A stretch of DNA of 64,000 bases from PUPG01 sp031323845 (GTDB taxonomy: Bacteria > Bacteroidota > Bacteroidia > Bacteroidales > UBA7960), in contig JAVIYP010000003.1 of assembly GCA_031323845.1 (NCBI GenBank), positions 1 to 64,000 of the forward strand. The letters run 5' to 3'. This document shows, one piece after another, positions 1 to 7,620 of this stretch; position 1 is the first letter of the stretch, and every line of letters begins with the position of its first letter. A model generated the notes under the pieces. The model was not told where the DNA came from, did no database searches, and worked only from the letters and a program-made list of their open reading frames with translations. The position numbers were made by a program, and so were the translations under genes.

Positions 1-2
1 CA

Positions 3-494
3 GCTGCCTCAGAACACAGGGCCGATGCAGGCATCAGCGCGGAAACACCTTTGGCAAAGACTGCCGGACGTATCTCCGAAATTGCCCGAAACGCCCCGGT
101 GGATATCAATAAGGCCGACACTTCCGATTTGCAGACCATCAGGGGCATCGGTCCCGCTTTCAGCCGCCGTATCGTAGGATACCGGGAACTGCTGGGTGGC
201 TTTCTTTTCAAAGAACAGCTGAAAGAAGTCTATGGCCTCGACAGCCTGCGCTACGAAGAAATAAAGGATTTTGTTGTAGCCGGTGAGACAGAGATCAGAA
301 AAATCAACATTAATACGGCAGATTTTTCCGACCTGGTAAGACACCCCTATATTGACCGTAATATAGCCAATGCCATTCTCAACTTAAGAAGACAACACGG
401 TGATTTTGCCTCTGCAAACGATCTCTCCATGTCTTATGTGATCAATGAGGAACAGCTGGCCAGGATGCTGCCCTACATCTGCACAGGCGATTAA
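3..494 (+). CDS. Helix-hairpin-helix (ComEA-like) protein, 5' end missing
   Basis: The frame is open from the left edge of the window, so the start lies outside it; the TTG at 51 is not a convincing start. Two helix-hairpin-helix units are visible. The first has the INKAD...IRGIGPAFSRRI pattern typical of the ComEA / T2SS-K-like HhH fold. The second begins ININTADFSDL and ends just before the stop. Such domains bind DNA backbone without sequence specificity; Bacteroidota carry many small exported or cytoplasmic HhH proteins whose role is poorly known. The protein is followed by about 340 bp without a gene. The exact role is unknown because the N-terminal part, which would show a signal peptide or membrane anchor, is not in the window. 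Confidence 0.75.
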   Translation, partial: AASEHRADAGISAETPLAKTAGRISEIARNAPVDINKADTSDLQTIRGIGPAFSRRIVGYRELLGGFLFKEQLKEVYGLDSLRYEEIKDFVVAGETEIRKININTADFSDLVRHPYIDRNIANAILNLRRQHGDFASANDLSMSYVINEEQLARMLPYICTGD

Positions 495-616
495 ACGCGG
501 GATGCCATGTGATACACTTAATTATGTAACCCCGCTGAACAAACTTCAGTTATTTGTGTTATTCATACAAAGACCAAATAAAAATAAACGCCCGAATTCC
601 AAATTCTGAACTCTGA

Positions 617-757
617 CGGTTAAACGATTCAACAAATAAACGATTAAACGATTAAACGATTAAACGATTAAACGATTAAACGATTAAACGATTAAACGAT
701 TCAACAACTAAACGATTAAACGGTTAAACACATAAACGATTCAACAATTAAACAACA
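617..757. repeat. Tandem 8-bp repeat (AAACGATT)n in a gene-free stretch
   Basis: The gap 495-837 holds no gene. Its centre is an imperfect tandem array of the octamer AAACGATT, with about eight near-perfect copies in the middle and decayed or interrupted copies (CAACAAATAA, CAACAACTAA, CAACAATTAA) at both ends. The same octamer with the same CAACAA interruptions recurs at about 33741-33780 and, inverted, at about 40493-40535. This makes it one module of the mosaic intergenic repeat family described in the findings. No promoter could be recognised before the superoxide dismutase gene. Confidence 0.9.
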
Positions 758-837
758 GCCTGACATCTGCACATCCATTCAGCATTTCAGGCACAAACAC
801 AAAACACATTAAATCAAACATACTAAATCATAAACAG

Positions 838-1569
838 ATGAACAGAACCATTAGTTTTTTGATTATGCTTATTGCTTCGGCAGTTTTTGTATCCTGCCAG
901 CAACCGGCAAAGGAGTCACAAACAAATAATAAAGGAGGATTAACTATGACACAAACAGGAAAACACGTACTGGCTGCATTGCCTTATGCGCACGATGCGC
1001 TGGAGCCTTACATCGACAAGATGACCATGGAGATCCATCACGGCAAGCATCACCAGGCTTATGTAACCAACTTAAACAATGCCATTGCAGGTACTGAAAT
1101 GGAGAACATGACGCTTGAGGAGCTTTTTGAGAACATGAGCAAGTACCCGATGGCTGTTCGCAACAATGGTGGCGGGCACTGGAACCATGATTTGTTCTGG
1201 CAGATCATGGCGCCGAATGCCGGCGGAAAACCTACCGGTGATTTGCTGAAAGCCATTGAGCAGCGTTTTGAGTCTTTTGATAATTTTAAAGAGGAGTTCA
1301 GCAGGGCCGGTGCTACCCGCTTCGGCAGCGGCTGGGCATGGCTCATCGTGGACGCCAATGGCGAACTCCAGGTAACCAGCACCCCTAACCAGGACAACCC
1401 GCTGATGGATGTTGCTGACGTGCAGGGAATGCCCATTCTCGGTGTAGACGTATGGGAGCATGCGTATTACCTGAAATACCAGAACCGTCGTCCGGAATAC
1501 CTGAGCAATTTCTGGAACGTCGTTAACTGGGATGAAGTGGCACGCAGGTATGCGGAGGCTGTGAAATAA
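838..1569 (+). CDS. sodA: Superoxide dismutase (Mn/Fe), predicted lipoprotein form
   Basis: Fe/Mn superoxide dismutase, converting superoxide to oxygen and hydrogen peroxide. Metal ligands can be assigned as His67 (in EIHHGKHHQAYV), His117 (GGHWNHDLFW), Asp204 and His208 (DVWEHAYY). The GGHxNH and NQDNP signatures (Gln185) favour manganese or cambialistic type, but metal choice is inference. Unlike the usual cytoplasmic enzyme, the first 20 residues form a lipoprotein signal ending in VFVSC with Cys20, followed by a short linker and the normal ~207-residue SOD core. The longer reading would place the enzyme in the periplasm or outer membrane. An internal ATG at 946 (Met37), exactly where typical SODs begin, is preceded by a near-perfect Shine-Dalgarno sequence, so a second cytoplasmic product is possible. 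A strong terminator follows. Confidence 0.93.
   Translation: MNRTISFLIMLIASAVFVSCQQPAKESQTNNKGGLTMTQTGKHVLAALPYAHDALEPYIDKMTMEIHHGKHHQAYVTNLNNAIAGTEMENMTLEELFENMSKYPMAVRNNGGGHWNHDLFWQIMAPNAGGKPTGDLLKAIEQRFESFDNFKEEFSRAGATRFGSGWAWLIVDANGELQVTSTPNQDNPLMDVADVQGMPILGVDVWEHAYYLKYQNRRPEYLSNFWNVVNWDEVARRYAEAVK
931..938 (+). promoter_or_regulatory. Internal Shine-Dalgarno sequence inside the SOD gene
   Basis: AAAGGAGG lies 7 nt before the in-frame ATG at 946, which would begin an SOD without the lipoprotein signal. Strong Shine-Dalgarno sequences are uncommon in this window, so this one may direct an internal start. It could also be chance: the codons read Asn-Lys-Gly-Gly in the linker. Confidence 0.5.
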
Positions 1570-1629
1570 ATATAGGGAACGTCCTTCGGGACAAACACTC
1601 AACAACGATTAGGGTGATGAGTGATGGTG

Positions 1630-1668
1630 ACCGGCAGTGCCTGATTCTTCAGGCCTGCCGGTTTTTTT
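1630..1668 (+). terminator. Rho-independent terminator after SOD
   Basis: The arms ACCGGCAGTGCCTGA and TTCAGGCCTGCCGGT pair with a single bulge and are followed by seven T residues, about 60 nt after the SOD stop codon. Confidence 0.9.
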
Positions 1669-1869
1669 ATAGCAAGTACCGGTCATTGACGAACCCCGGG
1701 GATGCTATGCTGGTCAACACATCCGGCTTTTAACTGTATTTCATAGCCCATCTGTCCAAATGGCTGTTTCAAAGGGCACTCTTATTCGCGAAACATGCTG
1801 TCAGGTGCCTTCCAAAAGATATAAAAGACAATTAATGCTGTATTGTTTTTTTCTTCACAACTCTTTTGT

Positions 1870-1877
1870 TATATTTG
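1870..1877 (+). promoter_or_regulatory. Predicted -7 box of rocD promoter
   Basis: TATATTTG fits the Bacteroidota -7 consensus TAnnTTTG. A T-rich stretch with a TTG lies about 25 bp upstream. A start a few bases downstream would give a leader of roughly 190 nt before rocD. The rest of the gap 1669-1869 shows nothing I recognise. Confidence 0.5.
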
Positions 1878-1915
1878 CACACGGTTTATTCAGAACAATC
1901 CAATAATTTCTTTTT

Positions 1916-2004
1916 AGACAGTATGGGTTGCTGTTTTTTTTGTGATCCGGGCACCATAAGCTCACGGATGCTTAAGGTGGGTTTTTTCTGAACCCACAGG
2001 CCCG
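1916..2004 (+). promoter_or_regulatory. Structured 5' leader of rocD with possible three-way junction
   Basis: Two structures can be drawn by hand. A short stem (AGACAG 1916-1921 with CTGTTT 1931-1936) is followed by a T-run and resembles a weak terminator. Downstream lies a compact three-way junction. P1 is CGGGC 1948-1952 with GCCCG 2000-2004. P2 is TAAGC 1957-1961 with GCTTA 1970-1974, enclosing an 8-nt loop. P3 is GTGGGTT 1977-1983 with AACCCAC 1991-1997, enclosing a 7-nt loop. This could be an attenuator or ligand-sensing RNA controlling ornithine aminotransferase. I do not recognise it as a named riboswitch, and the pairing has not been tested by covariation. Confidence 0.4.
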
Positions 2005-2073
2005 AAACCGGCGATAACATAAAGAATTATTTCAACCATAATTAATAACCATTTTTAATTCAGGAGAATAGAC

Positions 2074-3303
2074 ATGAACACAACGGGAACAATTACTTCG
2101 CAGCAGTTAATCGAATTGGAAGAAAAGCACGGAGCGCACAATTATCATCCATTGCCGGTGGTATTGTCGCGTGGTGAAGGCGTATTTGTCTGGGATGTTG
2201 AAGGCAAGCGTTACTACGATTTTCTTTCGGCTTATTCGGCTGTTAACCAGGGTCATTGCCACCCCAAAATCGTTGATGCCCTTATTGAGCAATCGAAGAA
2301 GCTGGCTTTGACATCCAGGGCATTTCACAACGATGTGCTGGGTATATATGAAAAGTACATCACCGAATATTTTGGATACGACAAGGTGTTGCCGATGAAC
2401 ACCGGTGCCGAAGCCGTGGAAACTGCCATCAAGCTTTGCCGCAAGTGGGCGTACAAGGTTAAGGGAGTGCCCGAAAACCAGGCTAAAATAGTCGTGTGCG
2501 AGAATAATTTCCATGGCCGCACCACCACCATTGTATCCTTTTCCAACGACCCTGCCGGGTATAGTGATTATGGTCCCTACACACCCGGTTTTATCCGCAT
2601 TCCTTACAATGATGTGGATGCGCTGGCAGAGGCATTGAAAGACCCGAACGTGGCAGGTTTCCTTTTTGAGCCCATTCAGGGTGAGGCGGGTGTTTTTGTT
2701 CCCGACGAAGGTTATCTTACCCGCACTTATGAGCTTTGTAAGAAGCATAACGTGCTGTACATTGCAGATGAGGTTCAGACCGGCATTGCCCGCACCGGTA
2801 AGATGCTTGCCTGCGATCACGAGAACGTTCGCCCTGATGTGGTGATCCTCGGCAAAGCCATCAGCGGCGGCATCTACCCCGTGTCAGCAGTACTGGCCGA
2901 CGATCCCGTTATGATGGTCATCAGGCCCGGACAGCATGGCTCTACTTTCGGAGGCAATCCGGTAGCGGCAAAAGTTGCCATGGCCGCCCTTGATGTGATC
3001 AAAGAAGAAAAGCTTGCCGAAAAATCAATCTACCTGGGTGAAATCCTAAGAAAAGAGCTCCGGGCGATCAAATCGGAAATGCTCACCACTGTTAGGGGTA
3101 AAGGATTGCTGAATGCCATTGTGATCAAGCCGAAAAATGGCAAGGAAGCCTGGGATGTGTGCCTTAAAATGGCCGAAAACGGAATGCTGGCGAAGCCTAC
3201 ACACGGCGATATCATCCGGTTTGCCCCGCCACTGGTGATCACTGAAGAGCAGATCATGGAGTGTGTGAACATTATCCGCAAGTCACTACTCGCTTTCGAA
3301 TAA
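2074..3303 (+). CDS. rocD: Ornithine--oxo-acid aminotransferase
   Basis: PLP-dependent class III aminotransferase that moves the delta-amino group of ornithine to 2-oxoglutarate, giving glutamate-5-semialdehyde and linking arginine/ornithine breakdown to proline and glutamate. The 409-residue length is normal. The cofactor motif ADEVQTG (Asp232) and the Schiff-base lysine Lys261 in LGKAISGGIYPVSAV are present, along with the MNTGAEAVETAIK cofactor-phosphate region near residue 108. The ATG start has an AGGAG about 8 nt upstream. The gene stands alone between its own structured leader and a strong terminator, so it is probably monocistronic and individually regulated. Confidence 0.95.
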   Translation: MNTTGTITSQQLIELEEKHGAHNYHPLPVVLSRGEGVFVWDVEGKRYYDFLSAYSAVNQGHCHPKIVDALIEQSKKLALTSRAFHNDVLGIYEKYITEYFGYDKVLPMNTGAEAVETAIKLCRKWAYKVKGVPENQAKIVVCENNFHGRTTTIVSFSNDPAGYSDYGPYTPGFIRIPYNDVDALAEALKDPNVAGFLFEPIQGEAGVFVPDEGYLTRTYELCKKHNVLYIADEVQTGIARTGKMLACDHENVRPDVVILGKAISGGIYPVSAVLADDPVMMVIRPGQHGSTFGGNPVAAKVAMAALDVIKEEKLAEKSIYLGEILRKELRAIKSEMLTTVRGKGLLNAIVIKPKNGKEAWDVCLKMAENGMLAKPTHGDIIRFAPPLVITEEQIMECVNIIRKSLLAFE

Positions 3304-3379
3304 GCTGCCACTGCCTCACAACACCTGCTGACCGCACATGGGCAGCAGTATCATCATGTAAGCAAAGAGTGTTCATTAA

Positions 3380-3424
3380 CCTGCCTTGTACATACTTAGT
3401 TATGTATGAGGCAGGCTTTTTTTT
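3380..3424 (+). terminator. Rho-independent terminator after rocD
   Basis: CCTGCCT and ACATAC pair with GTATG and AGGCAGG around a short loop, followed by eight T residues. It lies between rocD (+) and a minus-strand gene ending at 3455. Confidence 0.88.
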
Positions 3425-3454
3425 GGAAAGGCTGAGCTGATCTGTTTACGGTTC

Positions 3455-4612
3455 TTACCTGGCAAACACTTCTGCGGTTTCTTTGACGGCCTGGATGGCA
3501 GCATCTACGTCTGCTTCGGTATTGAAAGGGCCTATGCTCAGCCGTACCGTGCCGTGGATGTCGGCCGTGCCGATGCCTTCGTGCACTTTGGGCGCACATT
3601 GCAGGCCGGTACGCGAAGCGATGTCGTAGTCCACATCCAGCATCGTGCCTACCTCGCCGGCTTCAACGCCATTGATGTTGAAACTAAGCACAGGGTTTTG
3701 GTTTTCAGTGCTTTCAGCGCAATACGTGGTCACATTTCCAATGCCCTGGAGGCCTTTGCGCAGCTTGTCCCACAGGGTTATCTCTTTCTGATGAAGCTGT
3801 GAAATGCCCTGTTCGTTGATCCACCGTACGCCGGCATTTAACCCTGCCACTCCAACCAGGTTCAAGGTGCCGCACTCCAGCCGGTAAGGAAATTCCTCGA
3901 GGTGGGAGAGCTGTGCCGAGCGCACGCCGGTTCCACCAAAACGCGTGTAACGCACCGGTACACCCTTCATCACGTAGGAACCGCCGATCCCGGTCGGACC
4001 CATCAGACATTTGTGCCCGGTAAACACAAACACATCAATACCACAGTCCTGCATGTCCACATGGGTTATGCCGGCACTCTGACAGCCATCCACAACAAAC
4101 AACACACCGGCCTCCTTGCATATCCTGCCAATGGCCTTGACATCCTGTACCGTGCCGATGATGTTCGAACTGTGATTGACGACCACCATCTTGGTATTCT
4201 TGCGGATCGCTTTCTTAATGTCATCGGGATCAACATACCCGTGCTTGTCAAAAGGAACGTAGGTGGTAGTGCTTATGCCTTCTTTTTCAAGGTGGTAGAG
4301 CGGACGCAGCACAGAGTTGTGTTCAAGACAGGTTGAAATAATGTGATCTCCTTTCTCAGCAAGACCCTGGAGGATCATGTTCAGCGAGTCGCTGGCATTA
4401 TAGCTGAACGTCAGCCTGTTGGGGTCTCCGTCGCCATTAAACAACTCCATCAGCATCGTACGGGTTTCGTGTACCATTTCTTCGGTATGAAGGGAAGCAT
4501 CGAAACCCGAACGCCCGGGACTGACCCCGTGATTGCGGTAAAAACTGCACATAAAGTCATATACTACATCCGGTTTCGGAAAAGAAGTGGCGCTGTTGTC
4601 AAGGTAAATCAT
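3455..4612 (-). CDS. Class V aminotransferase, cysteine desulfurase-like
   Basis: Fold-type I PLP enzyme of the NifS/CsdB-like class V family, 385 residues. The N-terminus MIYLDNSATSFPKP is diagnostic. The cofactor aspartate lies at Asp175 (VVDGCQSAG) and the Schiff-base lysine at Lys201 (FTGHKCLMGP). A cysteine in TGLQCAPKVHEG near residue 335 is in the position of the desulfurase catalytic cysteine. The sequence resembles the subgroup often annotated as 'EF2568-type aminotransferase / cysteine desulfurase', whose physiological substrate is not firmly known. No Isc or Suf scaffold genes are nearby, so a dedicated role in Fe-S assembly cannot be claimed. It could serve sulfur or selenium mobilisation. 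The downstream Fe-S/DsrC module is suggestive but separated by a repeat-bearing gap. Confidence 0.85.
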   Translation of the reverse strand: MIYLDNSATSFPKPDVVYDFMCSFYRNHGVSPGRSGFDASLHTEEMVHETRTMLMELFNGDGDPNRLTFSYNASDSLNMILQGLAEKGDHIISTCLEHNSVLRPLYHLEKEGISTTTYVPFDKHGYVDPDDIKKAIRKNTKMVVVNHSSNIIGTVQDVKAIGRICKEAGVLFVVDGCQSAGITHVDMQDCGIDVFVFTGHKCLMGPTGIGGSYVMKGVPVRYTRFGGTGVRSAQLSHLEEFPYRLECGTLNLVGVAGLNAGVRWINEQGISQLHQKEITLWDKLRKGLQGIGNVTTYCAESTENQNPVLSFNINGVEAGEVGTMLDVDYDIASRTGLQCAPKVHEGIGTADIHGTVRLSIGPFNTEADVDAAIQAVKETAEVFAR

Positions 4613-4667
4613 GATTTGTTATTTTTTTTGTTGTTTGTTGCACTTCGACTTCGCTACTAATGACATC

Positions 4668-4771
4668 TTTGCGCTCTTTGCGAGGAACAAATTATTCCAC
4701 GCAAAGGCCGCAAAGGGCATTCACGCAAAGGCCGCAAAGGGCATTCACGCAAAGCACGCAAAGAGCGCAAA
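4668..4771. repeat. 24-bp direct repeat (CGCAAAGG type) inside a 15-bp inverted repeat
   Basis: Between the class V aminotransferase and the DsrK-like gene, a 24-bp unit built on CACGCAAAGGCCGCAAAGGG is repeated twice plus a diverged partial copy. The block is bracketed by perfect 15-bp inverted arms (TTTGCGCTCTTTGCG at 4668-4682 and its complement at 4757-4771). It would fold into one hairpin with a repetitive loop. No coding potential is evident. Confidence 0.85.
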
Positions 4772-4832
4772 AAACAGAATCAAGATTATCCATTAGGGTA
4801 AATATGTAGATATTTTTTAAACTCATAGTTGA

Positions 4833-6122
4833 TTAAAAAACCAGTGCATCGGCCACGATTTCGGCCATGGTTTTGATCCGCACGTTCAGTTTGTAGGTTA
4901 CGTTGATCTGTGACAGCTGATCCACACAGTTGTGGCAGGGTGCCACCACAATCCGGGCACCGGTCTTCCGGATCTGGTCCGCCTTTATCTCAGCGATCTT
5001 CAGCCGCCTTTCGTTGTATTCGCCCATGGCCAGCTGGCCACCCCCTCCGCCACAGCAAAAATTGTCAATACCATGAGGTGTCATCTCTGTAAAGTTTTTA
5101 ACCGTATGTTCCAGGATGTATCGCTGCTGTCCCACGATGCCGCCGCTTCTGACCAGGTTGCAGGGGTCATGCAGCGTCACCGTTTCTTCAAGGCGGTTCT
5201 TATCGGTTTTAATCCGCCCCTCTCTGATGTAGTCGGCTATTAATTCAATGGAGGTCAGCGTTTCAGGAAAGTTTTTTTGGATGTAGTTGGGTCCTTCCCA
5301 GCGGTTGGCGCGTATCCCGTGCCCGCATTCTGCCAGCACCAGCCTTTTTGCGTTCATTTTCTTCATCTCATCATGCATGCGCCCGGCGATGATTTCGGCA
5401 TGTTCGGGCTTTCCGCTGAAATAGGCATAATTGGTGACATCATACATGTTGGTGGAAAGTGACCAGCTTTCTTTGGCGGCATAAAACACCTTCGCCATGG
5501 CGGCAATGGACAAGGGAAAGAATTTGGGCTCACGCGGGTTCAGGGTGTATAATACATCCTTCCCGGATTCGTTGACCGGGATGCGGGCATTGGTATCGTC
5601 CACTTCGTCCTGGAGCTCTTCTTCCATCCACTCAATGGTGTCGAGGAAGTCCTCTTCGGAGATTGACATATTGTTACCCGATTCGAGGGCGGCATCAACG
5701 GTCGCCTGAAGTGATGCCGGTACATAGTCCATCCGGGCGAGCATTTCGCGTCCTGCCCTGATCACGTATTCAATGTCAACGCCTATGGAGCAATGCTTTA
5801 CGCAGCGTCCACACAAGGTGCAGGCGCCATACAAAAGGTCTACCATTTCGCTGATGGTGTCGTCATCCAGGTCGCGGGCATTCACCAGCTTAGGGGCAAT
5901 TTTGCCGGTCAGCGTACAGTAGCGCTTGTAGATGGAGGTCACGAGGTCAACCTTGCGCGCAGGGATCAGGTCCTCATTGCCCGTGGCGATATAATACAAA
6001 CAGCTTTCTGCACAAAGCCCGCAATGCACACAGCTGTTCAGATGTGTGATCAGCTTGCTGTCCTGGAGCGCCTGCAGCACCTCAAGCCCTGCCTGTATTT
6101 TTACTTTACTAACTTTCTCCAT
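4833..6122 (-). CDS. DsrK/HdrD-like iron-sulfur oxidoreductase subunit
   Basis: 429 residues. The N-terminal half has two ferredoxin-type 4Fe-4S motifs (Cys31, 34, 37, 41 and Cys101, 104, 107, 111). The C-terminal half carries one complete CCG-type site for a noncubane 4Fe-4S cluster: a cysteine in HDPCN, the CC of FCCGGGGG, and CHNC at Cys396/399, with 34 and 38 residues between them. This is the layout of HdrD, DsrK and TmcB, which reduce disulfide- or trisulfide-type substrates with electrons from a membrane cytochrome b partner. That partner (6419-7033) and a DsrC protein (7184-7501) lie directly upstream on the same strand, so a DsrMK-like complex acting on DsrC is the best reading. The call as DsrK rather than another HdrD paralogue is inference. 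Confidence 0.85.
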   Translation of the reverse strand: MEKVSKVKIQAGLEVLQALQDSKLITHLNSCVHCGLCAESCLYYIATGNEDLIPARKVDLVTSIYKRYCTLTGKIAPKLVNARDLDDDTISEMVDLLYGACTLCGRCVKHCSIGVDIEYVIRAGREMLARMDYVPASLQATVDAALESGNNMSISEEDFLDTIEWMEEELQDEVDDTNARIPVNESGKDVLYTLNPREPKFFPLSIAAMAKVFYAAKESWSLSTNMYDVTNYAYFSGKPEHAEIIAGRMHDEMKKMNAKRLVLAECGHGIRANRWEGPNYIQKNFPETLTSIELIADYIREGRIKTDKNRLEETVTLHDPCNLVRSGGIVGQQRYILEHTVKNFTEMTPHGIDNFCCGGGGGQLAMGEYNERRLKIAEIKADQIRKTGARIVVAPCHNCVDQLSQINVTYKLNVRIKTMAEIVADALVF

Positions 6123-6227
6123 TAAGAAATAATTTTTTTTGGGAATCCATCCTGCCGAGTGACCTTTATGCTCGGGACTTCCGGCTCTTTCAGCCCCCCA
6201 CCAATAACCCTCTCATTTCCAATCTCC

Positions 6228-6420
6228 AACCTCTGGCCTTCGACTAAAGATCTCCTAACAGATTTCTCACTGCGTTCCAAACAAGCTTCTGACTTCCGAC
6301 ATCTGACTTCTGACCTCCAACCTCCAACCTCTAACCTCCAACCTCTAACCTCCAACCTCCAACCTCTTTCTTCCACATCTGCACATCTGCACATCTGCAC
6401 ATCTGCACATCTGCACATCT
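6228..6420. repeat. Mosaic intergenic repeat, copy between DsrM-like and DsrK-like genes
   Basis: Read on the minus strand, modules follow one another. A tandem octamer AGATGTGC (about six copies, 6373-6420) is followed by decamer-like (GAGGTTGGAGGTTA) units, GAAGTCAGATGTCGGAAGTC, then GAACGCAGTGAGAAATCTG and AGTCGAAGGCCAGAGG. The last two modules recur in the copy at about 33790-33850. The octamer array starts at the stop codon of the DsrM-like gene. Confidence 0.85.
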
Positions 6421-7033
6421 ACCTTGGAGGCCACACGTTACGCCAACCGTAAAAGAAACCCAGGTGATACCTGGCTGCAAAGAAATAGATCATATGTTTG
6501 AGTTTGCCAACGGGCATGTATAAAAACAAAAGGGCGGCGCTCAGCAAAAACACCGGAAGCAGGGCGCTGTTCAGCAAGGTTAATCCTGTCAGCAGCTGAA
6601 AAACGTTCACCAGCACATTTGATAAATAATCGTCAGGGTTGGAGAGCTTGCGGAGTTTTTTGTCGCTGATGCGTTTGATCAGTATGGCCCATCCGGATGC
6701 GCTTCCCGCGAAAGCGACAAAGGCAAGAAGATAACCGGGCATTGCCGGCAGGGACATGCCGAGAAAGATGGGCACAAAGACTGCCAGTGAAATGCAGGTG
6801 GCGATGTGATAGATGATGCCTGCCGTGTAAGTGGGAAGGTGCAGGAAGGCAGATTCCTTGCTGGCCGGGCTCATGGCCGAGGTGAAGGAATATATGACGG
6901 CCGGAGCTATGCGGCCCGATTTTCTGGAGCGGTCTTTGGGTTTGCCCAAATGAATCAGCCTGATTAAATGATACAGGAGGCTCACCAGGCATACGGCCAG
7001 GGCTGAGAGTGTGATCCAATGAAACCAGCTCAT
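6419..7033 (-). CDS. DsrM/NarI-like cytochrome b membrane subunit
   Basis: 204 residues with about five membrane segments, resembling the NarI / HdrE / DsrM group of b-type cytochromes that pass quinol electrons to a soluble catalytic subunit. Candidate haem-ligand histidines sit in the first helix (LLYHLIRLIHLG), in GIIYHIATCI near residue 80, and in the C-terminal KLKHMIYFFAARYHLGFFYG, which closely matches the NarI C-terminal pattern. Its neighbours are dsrC upstream and the DsrK-like Fe-S protein downstream, giving an MK-type electron-transfer complex. The final codons and TAG stop run directly into a tandem repeat, so the C-terminus may have been reshaped by repeat insertion. Confidence 0.8.
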   Translation of the reverse strand: MSWFHWITLSALAVCLVSLLYHLIRLIHLGKPKDRSRKSGRIAPAVIYSFTSAMSPASKESAFLHLPTYTAGIIYHIATCISLAVFVPIFLGMSLPAMPGYLLAFVAFAGSASGWAILIKRISDKKLRKLSNPDDYLSNVLVNVFQLLTGLTLLNSALLPVFLLSAALLFLYMPVGKLKHMIYFFAARYHLGFFYGWRNVWPPR

Positions 7034-7183
7034 GTATTGATGCTCAATGCTTAATGATTAATTATTAACTAAGGATTCGCAGTACTGTTGTCCGGCCGGG
7101 ACGATCAGACCGGGTATTATCCCCGTGACTGTCAGTCCCGCATGGACCTGCATATTGCTGCCCGGTAATGCCTGCAACAGGTC

Positions 7184-7501
7184 TTAAACGCATCCGTCGG
7201 GCTTTGGAAGGCCCGCCACACGACAGGCTCCCCGCGCCGGCCCGAGCGGAAACAGCTCATAAATCTCGCGGAGCTTAAGACCGGTTTGTTTGCAGATCAC
7301 CCTGATCATCGGCGCCATGCCTTTCTCCAGGTAGTTGTTCCTGATGATGTTGATGATAGCCCAGTGCTGCTCTGTTAACTCGTCAATGCCGTCATAAAGG
7401 GCAATCAAACGTGCTACTTCTTCATTCCAGATGTCCGGTTTGGTTAGAAAACCGTCTCCGTCAACTTCGAAAGCTTTTCCTTCTATTTCAATCGCAGGCA
7501 T
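7184..7501 (-). CDS. dsrC: DsrC/TusE-family sulfur carrier with both redox cysteines
   Basis: 105 residues from the ATG at 7501; the frame is open further upstream, but that stretch overlaps the palindromic promoter, so the shorter start is preferred. The sequence matches DsrC/TusE throughout (FEVDGDGFL, W-NEEVA, LTEQHWAIINIIR, GMAPMIRVICKQTG). The C-terminal arm ends RVAGLPKPDGCV with Cys93 and Cys104 ten residues apart. DsrC proteins that carry trisulfides have both cysteines, while TusE-type proteins keep only the last. That argues for a DsrC-type disulfide/trisulfide carrier served by the adjacent DsrMK-like subunits. No dsrAB sulfite reductase is in the window, so the sulfur source is unknown. 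Regulation is probably by the nested palindromic element just upstream. Confidence 0.9.
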   Translation of the reverse strand: MPAIEIEGKAFEVDGDGFLTKPDIWNEEVARLIALYDGIDELTEQHWAIINIIRNNYLEKGMAPMIRVICKQTGLKLREIYELFPLGPARGACRVAGLPKPDGCV

Positions 7502-7560
7502 AGTGTTCTTGATTAGGTGTTGATTATTTCGTGCCGGCTTACCGGCATTTTCAGAAGGCA

Positions 7561-7620
7561 CAAATATACATGAATTTTTTTCATGCGAAAATACACACAG
7601 ACGCATGAAAAAAATTCATG
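7561..7620 (-). promoter_or_regulatory. Nested-palindrome operator-promoter of dsrC (copy 1)
   Basis: Reading toward dsrC, two 19-bp arms are perfect inverted repeats (7569-7587 and 7602-7620) around a 14-nt spacer containing TCTGTGTGT. Each arm is itself nearly palindromic, with CATGAA and TTCATG separated by 5 nt. TATATTTG, a good -7 box, follows at once (7568-7561). The downstream CATGAA/TTCATG palindrome would lie between the -33 and -7 boxes, a classical repressor position. Related elements occur at 13669-13729 and 48480-48538. Confidence 0.75.

Noticed and set aside
617..757. CRISPR array
   Set aside because: The repeated unit is only 8 bp with no unique spacers, and no cas genes are present.
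1948..2010. Hammerhead ribozyme in the rocD leader
   Set aside because: GAAA follows stem P1, but the CUGANGA core and cleavage triplet are missing.
6122..6452. Open frames reading the AACCTCC / CACATCT repeats as protein (e.g. CRCADVQMCRCADV)
   Set aside because: Low-complexity products of the tandem repeats; the repeat family occurs in several intergenic gaps in either orientation.
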